Shown here one piece after another: positions 22,901 to 31,387 of a stretch of DNA of 64,000 nucleotides. Every line of letters begins with the position of its first letter. The stretch's first letter is position 1. Position numbers and translations under genes: made by a program. The notes under the pieces are model-generated. The model had not been told where the DNA came from. It ran no database searches and was given only the letters and a program-made list of their open reading frames with translations. Origin of the DNA: Aplectana chamaeleonis (lineage: Eukaryota; Nematoda; Chromadorea; Rhabditida; Cosmocercidae); the NCBI GenBank assembly GCA_029168955.1, contig JAPDOI010001860.1, positions 1-64,000 on the forward strand. Direction: 5' to 3'.

Positions 22901-25900
22901 GCCTGCTCTCTTCAGTCTGTACCTCGAATACATGCTCGCCCCTCCCCAGGATATCAAGGTGGTCGCCTATGCCGGTGATATGACAATAATGTGTCGGGAT
23001 CGAGATATAAATGTGGCCGCCTCCAAGATCAATGAGTACCTGGCCACAGTGAAAAGCTTTTTCGACCGCAAAATGCTAAAGATCTCGACATCCAAATCGT
23101 CGGTATCCGTACTCACAACGGATCCATCAGAGCACAGCGCCCACCCGCATGTCGAGTGGGACGGAGATCGATTACCTGCTGCTCGCTTTCCCAAACTGCT
23201 CGGTCTGGTGCTCGATCCATCGCTCAAGTTTCACAAAAACACCGAGCAGAAGCAGGCCGTCGTCAAAGCGAAGCTTAATGAGCTTAGAGCCTTGGGCGGT
23301 ACATCATGGGGCAGTAGCAAGGAAACTATTATCAGGACCTACAAGGCCATACTTCAGCCCGCTCTGGAGTACGCTGCACCGGTGTGGCAGCACTTGGTAT
23401 CAGAAGCCTCCTGGACCAAAATGCAGCGTGTACAGAATGCCGCACTTCGTACAGCTACCGGATGTGCAAGAAGTTCCCCAGTCGAGCACTTGCATGCGGA
23501 GACACGATTATTGCCAGTAAAGGAGCACTGTCAGCTCCAGGCCCAACAATTCATCAATATCATAAAGCAACCCACCACCCCTCATGGAGAGTGCTGAACC
23601 CCGTCAAGGAGAGAGACATCAGAAAGCCATTCGCCGATGCTCCAAGCAAAGTCAATCTGCAAAGATGGCACGATTCACAGCAAGAACGACTCCGTCTATT
23701 GCGCGAGGAGCACACACAATTTGTACGGTGTTCTGGAAAGGGCTGCGGTAAATCCCATCCTGGGAGTAGCGCCGCCCCGTGTCTGCACATCCGAGTCTCA
23801 ACTCGGAAGGAGGGCCAGATGCACCCTGGCATCGCTGCGCTGTGGTCACTCTACTATGCTTATGGCTTACGTCAGCAAGATTGACAGCAGCAAATCGGAC
23901 GTTTGCCCAGACTGTGGATGCCAAGGCCACGATACTGCACATCTGTTTAATAGTCCGGAGAGACCAACCACGCTGACCACAATGGACCTATGGACGAATC
24001 CATTACTGGTCGCCCAGTTCCTCAACCTATGACAAAACTCTCGACGTGGCTGCAAAGAAGAAGAATATTTACATTCCTCCCACCACTTCTTGTCCCCAAC
24101 CTACACCCCCATACCTCTTCTTAAGCAGTTGCATGACTGCTCTCTCTCCCCATCAGCTGTCTTTGCAGGTGACTTCAATGCTCACACCTTCTGTTCTGCG
24201 CTTGAGTCCGACGCCAGAGGGGAAGACGTCGAGGAATGGGCTGACGAGTGTGATCTGGTTATCCTCAACGATGGTCAGCCTACTCGTCTCCCTTCCTACG
24301 GCCGACCTTCTAGCCCGGACATCTCCCTCGTTTCATCCAATCTTTCTAATGCTTGCTAATGGTGCACTTCCACAACTCTTTCCAGCGACCACATTCCCGT
24401 CTTTCTCCATATTGATCTCTCAAACTCTCTTGCCCCTTATACTGGTATTCGTCAACGTTCTTATCTCAATTTAGGCCTTGCTGACCGGGTCCTGTTCAGA
24501 GAGGTTGCGCTCCGCCAGGCAGCTGAATATCCATGGAATGGCGATGTGCACCAGAAAGAGCGTCATATATCTGATGCCATCCGGAAGGCCACAAAAGCGG
24601 CCATACCTGAAGGACGTGTGAAAAGTTTCTACCCTAATGTCACCAGGGAGATTCTACAGAAGATCTGGACAAGAGATGAAAAGAGAGCTGAGAATTATTT
24701 GGACCCTGAGGTGGCCAAGCTGGATGAAGAGATAAAAAAGGATCTGGACAAGCACAAGAAAGTTGGGAGAAGTTCACTGAAAGGTTCAGTTTTAAAACCG
24801 ACGGAACAACTGCGTGGAAAGTATTGAGGAAGATATCTGGCAAGTGCGCCCCCTCCTCGAACTCTACCATAGAGTTCGATAACAGCGTCTTAAAATCAGG
24901 AAAGGCTGCCGCATATGCTCATGGCAAAAATTTCTTCATCACAAGTACCAAGCCAGGCATATAAAACAGAGTCATGGTAAGAGAACTAAGCCGTCTGCCG
25001 CTGATGAACGCCACTGAGGCCTTTACTCTTGCTCAAGTGGAGAAGGCTATCAAGGAAATGCGGAACTCGAAGGCTCTCGGACCTGATAGTATCTCACAGC
25101 TATCCTGAAGAAGCTTCCCACGGAACTTCTACCGATGATCGCAGATATCATAAACACTTCTTTCCGAACCTGCACTCTACCTCAAGCATGGAAGACCGCC
25201 AATGTGATACCCCTGCCTGAGCCAGGCAAATCGCAAAGCACGGCGAAGGGCTATCGCCCTATTAGCCTGTTATCACCGATCGCGAAAGTAGCCGAAAAGC
25301 TAATCGTAAGGGACCTGGCAGAGCAGAATGAGGCACAGCAACATCAACATGGGTTTAGAAAGCTTCACTCCACCACCACTGCCCTTCTGGAGATTGTTAG
25401 CTATGCGGTCGATGGGCTCAATATCAGAAAGTCTCTAAGAACAGTGGCCGTTGCCCTCGATCTAACCAAAGCATTTGATTCTGTTAACCTAGGACTTTTA
25501 TCCGAGAAACTATTGAAGTCCTCGCTACAACCGTGGCAGAAGCGTTGGATCGCAGCGTTTACGAAAGGTCGTCGGGCCAAAGTGCTATTCCAGAGTCACG
25601 TCTCCGATATCATACCTGTAGCAGCCGGTGTGCCGCAGGGTGGAGTTTTGTCACCTGCCCTCTTCAGCCTGTATATTGAAGACCTACCTGAGCCTCCTGA
25701 AGATATAAAAATTGTTGCGTATGCCGACGATATCACCATCATGTGCCGTAATCGTGACATACAGGTAGCCGCAAACAAGGTCAGCGACTATCTCGTCGTG
25801 CTTAAAAACTTTCTCGATAGTATGATGCTCACAGTTTCCGCGGCGAAGTCTTCTGTTTCGGTATTCACATCATACCCAAAGGAACACAGCGCCCAACCTG

Positions 25901-28685
25901 TTTTCAGGTGTTATGGTGACCTCTTGCCCACTGCGCAATTTCCCAAACTGCTGGGCCTCGTTTTGGACCCATCGCTGAAGTTTCACAAAAATGCTGAACA
26001 GAAGCAGGCAATTATCAAGCCAAAGCTTAATGTGTTGAGAGCTCTAGGAGGAACGTCCTGGGGTGGCAGCAGAGAGAAATCTTGACGACATCGAGCTATT
26101 CTGCAGCCTGCATTGGAGTATGCTGCACCTGTCTGGGAGCACATCGTGTAGGACAGTTCCTGGACTAAGTTGCAGCGAATTCAGAATGCTGCACTTCGAA
26201 TAGCCACTGGATGTGCAAAAAGCTCACCGATTGAGCACCTTCACGCCGAGGCCCGTATCTTGCCAGTGAAAGAGCATTGTCAGCTCCAGGCTCAGCAGAT
26301 GTTTATTAATGTCCTTAAAGGCACAGTCCAACCTCAGAATAGATTTTTCGTTTTTCTGCCTATCTTGGGGAAAATTTTACGCTGATCACAATGGTGTCTC
26401 CAGAATAGCTCAGAACTCACTACGAACGGGGTTACGGCTCCTCAAAAATTTCAATTTTGAACGGCTAGAAGTTCGCGGACGAGTTGTCTCGAGCCTGTAT
26501 TTTCTCGTTACTCGCAGCCATCGTTCTGAAGCAGGCCACAATTCAAAGCCAGACAAAAAACAAATCGAAAAACATAGGTTTTGATTAAAATCATCCGCGC
26601 GTCTCTTCCCTATTGAGGTCGGAAACCTGTCAGTGGGCGTTACCCCTTTTTTATTTCAAGGGGCGTGGCCGACTTTTTCCTCGCTTATTTGAGCGAATTG
26701 AGATTTCGCGCTTGGCAGGGTTGCTATAGGCGGCGACCGGACCATAATATCAAAATTTTTGATATTTTAGTCCGGTCGCCGTATATAGCAACCCTGCCAA
26801 TCGCGAAATCTCAATTCGCTCAAATAAGCGAGAAAAGGCTAGGAAAAAATCGGCCACGCCCTCTTGGAAGAAAAAATGGGTTACGCCTACTGGCAGTTTC
26901 CGACCTCAATAGAGAAGAGGCGCGCAAATGATTTTATTCAACATCTATGTTCTTCCTTTTGTTTCCGGTCTGGCTTTATATTGTGACCAGTTTCAGAATG
27001 ATGGCTTCGAATAACGAGAAAATACAGGCTCGAGACAACTCTTCCGCGAACTTTTACCAGTTCAAATTCAAATTACTTGAGCAGCCGTAGCTCAGTTCGT
27101 AGTGAGTTCTGAGCGATTCTGAAGACACTATTGTGATCAGCGTGAAATTTTCTCCAAGATGGGCAGAAAAACGAAAAATCGATTCCGAGCTTGGACTGTG
27201 GCTTTAAGCAACCTAATCATCCGTCTAGAAGACTATTAAATTCCGTAAGAAAGAGATCGATCAGAGTGCCGTTTGCCGATGCCCCGAACAAAGTTAATGT
27301 TCAGAGATGGACCGACTCGAATCAAGAACGGCTTCGTCTCTTACGCGCGGAGCACACCCTGATCGTGAAGGATCATCTCGCCAAAGCGGCCGTCAACCCT
27401 ATTCTCGGTGATGTGCCGCCAGGGTATGTGATACCGAGTCCGAGCTCGGTAGGCGCGCGAGGTGCATCCTCGCTTCGTTGCGCTGCGGATATTCTCCATT
27501 GCTTATGTCTTACCTGCACAGGATCGACAATAGCCAGCCTGACGTGTGCCCGGACTGTGGAAACCAAGGCCACGACACTAAGTACCTATTTGATTGTCCG
27601 AAAAAGCCAACAACGCTCAGTACAACAGACTTGTGGACGAATCCAGTGCTGGTCGCCCAGTTTCTCAACTTGTGACGAAACCCCTCTCAGTGGCTGCAAA
27701 GAAGAAGAAGAAGATATTCGAGAAGACGTGATCAGCATCACGTCTTCGCGTGATTCTTTGAGAAACACGAGGACGATATAAACACCACGTCCTCGCGTGC
27801 ACTTTCGAGAAAGGATTTCAAATTTATCATTTTCGTTTTCCTATGGGTCGAAAAGCTATACTTTTCAATGTGTTCAAAATTATGCTAATCAAGCGCTTGC
27901 CACCATAAAACTGTTAATTTGAAATCTGAAACACTGGCAACTTGCTTATGCAAAAAATCAAATCCAAAAATTGATTCACATCCTCAGATATGGAATTTGA
28001 AAAGTCTAACGACACAATCTTACTATTATGAGCAAGTTTGAGCAGGACGTTTCGCCAATTTTCTGCGGAGCTACAACCCCCCCCCCCCGTTGATGAAAAT
28101 CCTGGAAATTTTTTTACTACCCCCCCCCCCTTGAAAAATAGACATCAAAATTGCATTCAGCACACCGAATAAACTCAGGGCGACTATTACTATCTCATTT
28201 CAGCTTGAAAGGTGGTTTGGAGGAAATTACCTTTTTCCTCGAAAATTTTACCAGCCCCCCCCAATTTTCATTTTTTTTTTCAGAAGTGTTCCAAAATTTT
28301 TACGACCCTCGTTGTGCCGAGTCGCAACTGTGCCAAACCCTGATTATGAGCTCAGCATCGGTGTCCGCACCCTAATACTTATAGGCGCAGGACAACAATT
28401 CGGATCCCCAGTTTGCACTCATGATTTCTTAGTTTATACGTCACAAATTTTGAGTAGTTTTGTTCCAGAGCGTTGGAGTTCATAGCATCTTTCATTGGAG
28501 CCATAGCGGAAAGTACGAACGAGGACAGCGTTTCATCAATATGTCGGAAAAGCTACGAGGAGACGCTATCAAGGTTCGCTTTCGTTTCCATGCTCAGGAT
28601 CTTTTTTTGCTGTACAGACTTTTCTGAGGCAGTATTAGAGAAAGCAATAAAATTAATATTTTCTAAGTTGAAACAGTCGGGTTAG
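4983..28685 (+). CDS. GLTP-domain protein (CPTP-like), split by a 23 kb intron
   Basis: The gene joins 4983-5131, 5192-5374 and 28469-28685, giving 182 aa. GLTP-fold proteins carry single glycolipids or ceramide-1-phosphate between membranes in the cytosol. Exon 1 gives helix 1 (residues 16-49). Exon 2 gives FIGLLGKIFQFVQADVREK (51-69), with the family's Asp (D65) and Lys (K69) head-group pair, then YSSVRSMVTFE and KALLCLH. Exon 3 continues RALEFIASFIGAIAES to the C-terminus. Intron 1 is 60 bp (GTCAGT...TTTTCAG). Intron 2 opens at GT 5375 and closes at TTCCAG 28468, and codon R111 (AG|A) is rebuilt exactly across it, giving the family-typical LHRAL. Compared with human CPTP the C-terminal helix is short. 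The usual His near the C-terminal third is not evident, and one of the helix arginines is Cys (C108). A divergent or weakened binding site is therefore possible. AATAAA follows 73 nt after the stop. Confidence 0.82.
5573..6389. mobile_element. Mutator-like non-autonomous element (9-bp TSD) in CR1-a
   Basis: Terminal inverted repeats of about 70 bp start ACAAGCCTCTCTAACACACC (5573) and end with the complement at 6389, with few mismatches. The flanks are CTGTAACAT (5564-5572) and CTGAAACAT (6390-6398), a 9-bp duplication with one mismatch. Nine-bp duplications with long inverted repeats are typical of Mutator-like elements. The interior holds a truncated Q foldback and no transposase. Confidence 0.75.
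5704..5945. mobile_element. Q foldback MITE, copy 2 (left end missing)
   Basis: It shares the Q arms (TCGACACGCTTTGCGGCCGC, GCGGACCGGAATTCGGCCCA) and the right end AAGCACAG followed by TA at 5946. The outer ~40 bp of the left arm is absent. It lies wholly inside the Mutator-like element, so it may be part of that element's interior. Confidence 0.75.
7134..10490 (+). pseudogene. B1, CR1-like LINE (ORF1 C-terminus and ORF2)
   Basis: 7137-7677 encodes the C-terminal half of an ORF1-type RNA-binding protein (DRCIVIAGVPELRG, VYRMGPRHHS, SFPFKKGIFVRPSL). ORF2 follows: endonuclease motifs LSETWL (7797), VVAYRAPACP, TGDFNLPNISW and SDHASIVFE; a linker; then RT with RPISITSIFARLFEK, DVIYLDFSKAFDRVSH and the active site SAFADDFKLYK (about 9676). 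Frameshifts are visible near 7965 and at 9198-9203. The usual GVPQGG is GVPREV here. The C-terminal region runs to the stop at 10480. Its 3' UTR was cut off by insertion of C1 and resumes at 13836. It is itself inserted in CR1-a. Confidence 0.88.
10491..13835 (-). mobile_element. C1, family C LINE (PHD, endonuclease, RT, Cys/His finger), nearly intact
   Basis: Reading leftwards: a PHD-like finger (PCRHCG..., IQCGGCLGWVHLKCSGL; 13610-13745); an endonuclease (LNINGLRAKL, LLQETKLSV, GGGVSTFVKS, MAGDFNAHSSSW; to 12868); RT (GPDGISAVHLKHLP, HRPISLLSPIAKL, HQHGFKKAHST, then GVPQGGVLSP and the active site LYADDITIEC at about 11580); a post-RT domain; and the C-terminal finger CPDCQNTGHDSLHLFSC. It ends with TAAGAAGAAGAAG at 10491. 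Only one TAG stop (about 12868) and one frameshift (about 11890) break the frame, so it is young. No NPGP motif is seen upstream of the PHD finger, and the 5' end looks truncated. It lies in the 3' UTR of B1. Confidence 0.88.
13836..13927 (+). mobile_element. B1 3' UTR and tail
   Basis: This holds the end of the CR1 copy B1 after the C1 insertion. A perfect 6-bp hairpin (ACACGG-TTCTA-CCGTGT, 13894-13910) sits directly before AATAAATCAAATCAAATC. The CR1-a coding frame resumes immediately afterwards. Confidence 0.75.
13928..15381 (+). pseudogene. CR1-a LINE, segment 2 (linker and RT)
   Basis: A linker (KNFYRYLNSKLKERSSIGC) is followed by RT with RPVSITSLFCRLFEKVLKE, HGFVPGRSVETNLLE, DVIYFDFAKAFDRVSH, a frameshift near 14820, GVPQGGVLSPILFS, and the catalytic YADD in VKFYADDIKLYK (about 15040). 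It stops at FRFNRVSPLETNR, where A2 is inserted. The 12-bp duplication CAAACAGGTTCT lies at 15370-15381 and again at 18818-18829. Confidence 0.85.
15382..18817 (-). mobile_element. A2, full-length family A LINE (2A, PHD, endonuclease, RT)
   Basis: This 3.44 kb element has 5' end CTGCCGAGATGTCGTACG at 18817 and (AAG)n 3' end at 15382, with a 12-bp target duplication. In order on the minus strand: a 2A-like motif LLRILLQRAGVERNPGP (18640-18690); a PHD finger (PCATCGED, QCFGCQRWVHFSCSGL, RCVLC); an endonuclease (INLNGLRNKL, MVQETKL, FAGDFNAHTF); RT (IGPDGISPAILKKLP, FRPISLLSPVAKL, HGFRKLHSTT, ALDLSKAFDSVN, GVPQGGVLSP, MYADDITIMC at about 16480); a post-RT domain; and CPDCGAPRHDTAHLF. It carries several frameshifts and is probably inactive. 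The 5' AUG frame, slippery site and hairpin are described separately. Confidence 0.9.
18640..18817 (-). promoter_or_regulatory. A2 recoding region: AUG leader, -1 slippery site, hairpin, 2A-like peptide
   Basis: The first AUG (about 18809-18807) opens a 41-codon frame starting MSYVRAVAVW that stops at TGA in the middle of the 2A leader. In that frame GAG GGT TTT contains GGGTTTT (18723-18729 on the plus strand as AAAACCC), a canonical X XXY YYZ heptamer. A -1 slip there gives GGG TTT TTG TCA, which is exactly the frame of SWERCW...GVERNPGP and the PHD-RT polyprotein. Seven nt downstream GGAGAG pairs with CTCTCC, with an inner GCTG/CAGC stem. The polyprotein frame has no AUG of its own before the PHD finger. 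Confidence 0.55.
18819..19515 (+). pseudogene. CR1-a LINE, segment 3 (C-terminus, 3' UTR, tail)
   Basis: Translation resumes with LLRAYKTYIRPIVESGTSVFAP, then EKVQNSFTRKLL and the CR1 C-terminal domain to the stop after QMVLSYET at 19316. The 3' UTR ends with an imperfect hairpin, GTAATAAAC and ATATAC repeats (to about 19515). This closes the element begun at 5450. Confidence 0.85.
19516..19802. other. Unassigned spacer
   Basis: No gene is recognised. CATCCGAGCAAGCTAGACTTTAT (19657-19679) weakly resembles CATCTGAGCAAGCCTGATTTTAT near 4803-4825, hinting at a shared low-copy repeat. Confidence 0.3.
19803..19920 (-). mobile_element. Family A 3' fragment, inverted, abutting A4
   Basis: Reading leftwards this is the last ~115 bp of a family A element, including the final WTNPKLVAQFLNL-like codons, the stop and CTGCAGAAGGA. 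It ends within 2 bp of the 5' terminus of A4 (19923), which points the other way, giving a head-to-head junction. Confidence 0.7.
19923..20604 (+). pseudogene. A4, family A LINE, segment 1 (5' end, 2A, PHD, endonuclease start)
   Basis: The 5' end GCTGCCGAGATGTCGTACG is followed by the 2A-like LLKILLQRAGVERNPGP (about 20050-20102), a PHD finger (CATCSKKVNWNG, VQCFGCQRWVHFSC) and endonuclease (MVQETKLSP, GGGVSTFVLS) to LHYLYLIF, where A3 is inserted. The slippery-site equivalent reads GGGTTCT, but the downstream hairpin is kept. The element continues at 24075 and 27208. Confidence 0.85.
20616..24063 (+). mobile_element. A3, full-length family A LINE inserted in A4
   Basis: This 3,448 bp element is flanked by the perfect 11-bp duplication AATATTTACAT (20605-20615, 24064-24074). 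From ATG 20625 one frame reads MSYVHAVAVW through the 2A motif LLRILLLRAGVERNPGP and the first PHD cysteines. It is stopped only by TGA at 20883 where the family has TGG. Endonuclease and RT then run openly to a second TGG-to-TGA change at 22437, and on to a frameshift near 23580. Motifs are AGDFNAHTF, GPDGICPAVLKKIP, YRPISLLSTFAKVAEK, LDLTKAFDTVN and GVPQGGVLSP. The RT active site reads YAGD instead of YADD (about 22968-22979), so the enzyme is dead. The C-terminal finger CPDCGCQGHDTAHLF and tail AAAGAAGAAG close it. Confidence 0.92.
24075..26314 (+). pseudogene. A4, family A LINE, segment 2 (endonuclease, RT)
   Basis: After A3 the endonuclease continues (FAGDFNAHTFCSALES, SSPDISLVSSNLSNAC). 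The linker and RT follow (GYRPISLLSPIAKVAEKL, HGFRKLHSTT, ALDLTKAFDSVNLG, GVPQGGVLSP, AYADDITIMC at about 25720). The catalytic YADD is intact, but frameshifts and stops occur near 24770, 25100, 26085 and 26150. It ends at MFINVL, where a TTAA element is inserted. Confidence 0.85.
26319..27203. mobile_element. Long palindromic element with TTAA target site, in A4
   Basis: This 885 bp element has ends AGGCACAGTCC and GGACTGTGGCT, flanked by TTAA (26315-26318, 27204-27207). The two halves are inverted copies almost to the centre (about 26760), where the loop is only a few bases. Removing it and one TTAA restores the family A codons for NVLKQPNHP. TTAA duplication suggests piggyBac-type mobilisation; no transposase is encoded. 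Confidence 0.85.
27208..27713 (+). pseudogene. A4, family A LINE, segment 3 (C-terminus and tail)
   Basis: QPNHPSRRLLNSVRKRSIR leads to the C-terminal finger CPDCGNQGHDTKYLFDCP (27550-27600) and the end WTNPVLVAQFLNL, stop, then TGGCTGCAAAGAAGAAGAAG. A frameshift lies near 27480. Confidence 0.85.
27714..28468. other. AT-rich intron end with hairpin and poly-C tracts
   Basis: GAAGACGTGAT-CAGC-ATCACGTCTTC (27722-27747) forms a perfect 11-bp hairpin. Two long C runs lie at about 28078-28088 and 28121-28130. No coding sequence is seen before the GLTP acceptor. Confidence 0.45.
28469..28685 (+). CDS. GLTP gene, exon 3
   Basis: The acceptor is TTTTGTTCCAG (28459-28468). The frame stays open from the first base to TAG at 28683-28685 and encodes 71 residues (ALEFIASFIGAIAEST...). 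It supplies the second half of the GLTP fold, which exons 1-2 lack. On its own it has no start codon and would be missed by a single-exon gene finder. Confidence 0.8.
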
Positions 28686-28757
28686 GAGTTCTGGTAAGGC
28701 TGGATGAAAATTATTATGAGCGCACCACTACTGAATTGATATTGATATTTATTGGAA

Positions 28758-28763
28758 AATAAA
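28758..28763 (+). terminator. Poly(A) signal AATAAA of the GLTP gene
   Basis: AATAAA lies 73 nt after the GLTP stop codon. LINE copy A5 begins about 35 bp further on, so its insertion lies at or just beyond the transcript end. Confidence 0.6.
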
Positions 28764-30041
28764 AAAGTGCGGCCATCTGCCCCATCGGATGAAGACCTTC
28801 TTCTTCTGCAGCCTCAAAGTGGTTTTTTGTCATAGGTTGAGGAACTGGGCGGCCTTCACAGGATCCGTCCAAAGGTCCATTGTGGTTTAGGGGGTAGGTC
28901 TCTTCGGGCACATGAACAAGTGCGCCGTGTCGTGTCCGGGAGCACCACAGTCCGGGCATGCGTCTGGTCGGCTGCTGTCGATCTTGTTGACGTAAGACAT
29001 GAGCAGAATAGAGTGACCACAGCGCAGCGACGCAAGAGCACATCTAGCTCGTCTGCCGAGTGGAGACTCGGACTCGCAAACCCGAGGCGGCACTGTTCCC
29101 AAGATAGGGTTCACAGCCGCCTTCGCTAGATATCCTCGAGCAAACTGGGTGTGCTCCACACGCAGAAGACGAAGCCTTTCCATGTTGGAGTCGACCCATA
29201 TCTGTACATCAACTTTACGAGGAGCATCTGCGAACGGCGTCCTAATCGACCTCTCTCTTATGGGCTTCATGATTCTCTTTGACGGATGATTCGGCTGTCT
29301 CAGAACATTAATATACATCTGCTGTGCCTGGAGTTCACAATGCTCCTTGACCGGCAATATGCAGGCCTCCGCGTGAAGATGCTCCACCGGGGAGCTCCTT
29401 GCACAACCGGTAGCAATTCTAAGCGCAGCATTCTTTACACGCTGCGGCTTATTCCAGGAGCTGTCAGACACCAGGTGCTGCCACACTGGTGCCGCATATT
29501 CCAAAGCCGGCTGAAGTATTGGTGCCTTGCGGAACACCGGCTGCTATTGGAGTGCTATCGGATACGTGATTCTGGAACAGAACCTTAGCCCGGCGACCTT
29601 TCGTGAACGCTGCAATCCATCGTTTCTGCCATGATGGTAGCGACGACTTGAGCAGTTTCTCGGACAGCAGTCCCAAGTTAACAGAGTCAAACGCTTTGCT
29701 CAGGTCGAGGGCGACGGCCACCGTTCTCAGGGGCTTTTTCATGTTGAACCCATCGACCGCAAAGCTCACGATCTCCAATAGAGCAGTAGTAGTAGAGTGA
29801 AGTTTCCTGAACCCATGCTGATGCTGCTGTCGCTCATTTCGATCAGCCAGGTCCCTCACGATCAACTTTTCAGCTAATTTGGCGACGGGCGATAACAGGC
29901 TAATTGGTCGCAAGCCTTTTGCCGTGCTTTGGGATTTGCCTGGGTTTGGCAACGGTATCACATTGGCTGTCTTCCAAGCTTGGGGTAGAATGCAGGTCCG
30001 GAAAGAAGTGTTAATGATATCTGCAAGCATCGGTAGAAGTT

Positions 30042-30244
30042 GCAGGATCCGAGATGCTCAACCTACGCGTGGTGGATCTGTGGAGTCGACTACCAAGCCG
30101 GCTCATCAACCGAGCATCAACTACTCCTCAAGGAGTTTTTTCGAAATGGGAGTGTGAATGGCTGGCTGATGCACTTCTTCCGTGTGACGTCGCCGCCTTT
30201 TTGGGCCTATGAGAAGAAGTTGCTGTGGCTGATAAGAAGAAGAA
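30042..30244 (+). mobile_element. Short family C 3' fragment in A5
   Basis: This 203 bp insert is flanked by GTAGAAGTT (30033-30041, 30245-30253). It ends with codons for CDVAAFLGL, a stop and GATAAGAAGAAGAA, matching the C-terminus and tail of family C. It is a heavily 5'-truncated copy. Confidence 0.7.
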
Positions 30245-30840
30245 GTAGAAGTTCCGTGTGAAGCTTCTTCACAATGGCTGGGGAGATACCGTCAGGTCCG
30301 ATAGCCTTCGAATGCCGCATTTCTTTGATAGCCTTCTCTACTGAGTGAGAGTAAAGGCCTCAGAAGCGTTCATGAGCGGCAACCGTCTCAGCTCTCTAAC
30401 CGTGACTCTGTTTTGAACGCCTCGCTTGGTACGTGTGATGAAAAAGTTCTTGCCGAGTGAATAAGCAGCCGCTTTCCCTGATTTGAAGACGTTCTCCTCG
30501 AACTCAATAGCGGAGCTCATCGAGGGAGCGGACTTGCCGGAAATTTTCGTCAACACTTTCCACGTCGTAGTTCCGTCCGCCTTGAAATTCAGCTTCTCAG
30601 TGAACTTCTCCCAGCGCTCCTTCTTGTTCTTATCCAGATCCTTCTTGATCTCATTATCCAGCGCAGCAATCTCCGGGTCTAGATGGTCTGCGGCTCTCTT
30701 CTGATCTCTGATTCTTATTTTCTGCAGTATTTCCCTGCTGACATTTGGAAAAAAAGGTCTTGACACGACCCTCAGGAATCACTGCTTTCATGGCCTTGCG
30801 GATGGCACTTGTTAGATGGCGCTCCTTCTGATCCCGGTGC

Positions 30841-30913
30841 TGGACGAACCCGGTGCTAGTGGCCGAGTTTCTGAACCTATGGCAGAACCCTCTCTGTGGC
30901 TGCAAAGAAGAAG
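30841..30913 (+). mobile_element. Family A 3' fragment (about 75 bp) in A5
   Basis: TGGACGAACCCGGTGCTAGT to CTGCAAAGAAGAAG is the last ~75 bp of a family A element on the plus strand, opposite to its host A5. It resembles the end of A7 (50785-50862) most closely. Confidence 0.65.
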
Positions 30914-31387
30914 ATTAATTGAGATAAGAACGTTGAAGAATACCAGTATAAGGGGCAAGAGAGTTTGAGAGATCAATATGGAGAAAGACGGGAATGTGGT
31001 CGCTGGAAAGAGTTGTGGAAGTGGACCATGTGCAAGCATCAGAAATATTGGATGAAACGAGGGAGATGTCCAGGCTAGATGGTCGGCCGTAGGAAGGGAG
31101 ACGAGTAGGCTGATCATCGTTGAGGATAACCAGATCACACTCCTCGGCCCATTCTTCGACATCTTCCCCTCTGGCGTCAGAATCAAGAGCAGAACAGAAC
31201 GTGTGAGCATTGAAGTCACCCGCAAAGACAGCTGAAGGAGAGAGTGAGCAGTCGTGTAACTGCCTAAGGAGGGGAATAGGGATATAAGAGGGGGACAAGA
31301 TGATATAGGAGGAATGTAGCTGTTAAATAGAGATAAAGGGGTTTTGAGGGGGAGGTGGACAGGATTGTACTCGAGAGTACCGTCCTT

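Larger units (their letters stand above)
5375..28468 (+). other. GLTP intron 2, transposon-filled (23,094 bp)
   Basis: The donor is CACAG|GTTGGT and the acceptor GTTCCAG. The interval contains only transposon sequence plus short unassigned stretches: CR1-a with its guests (5450-19515), A4 with its guests (19923-27713), foldbacks, and the AT-rich end 27714-28468. Neighbouring introns of the same gene are about 60 bp, so nearly all of the length is insertional. Confidence 0.75.

Noticed and set aside
27081..27125. tRNA-like start (GCCGTAGCTCAGTTCGTAG)
   Set aside because: It resembles an A box, but no B box or cloverleaf follows. It is one arm of the palindromic TTAA element, with an inverted copy near 26400-26450.
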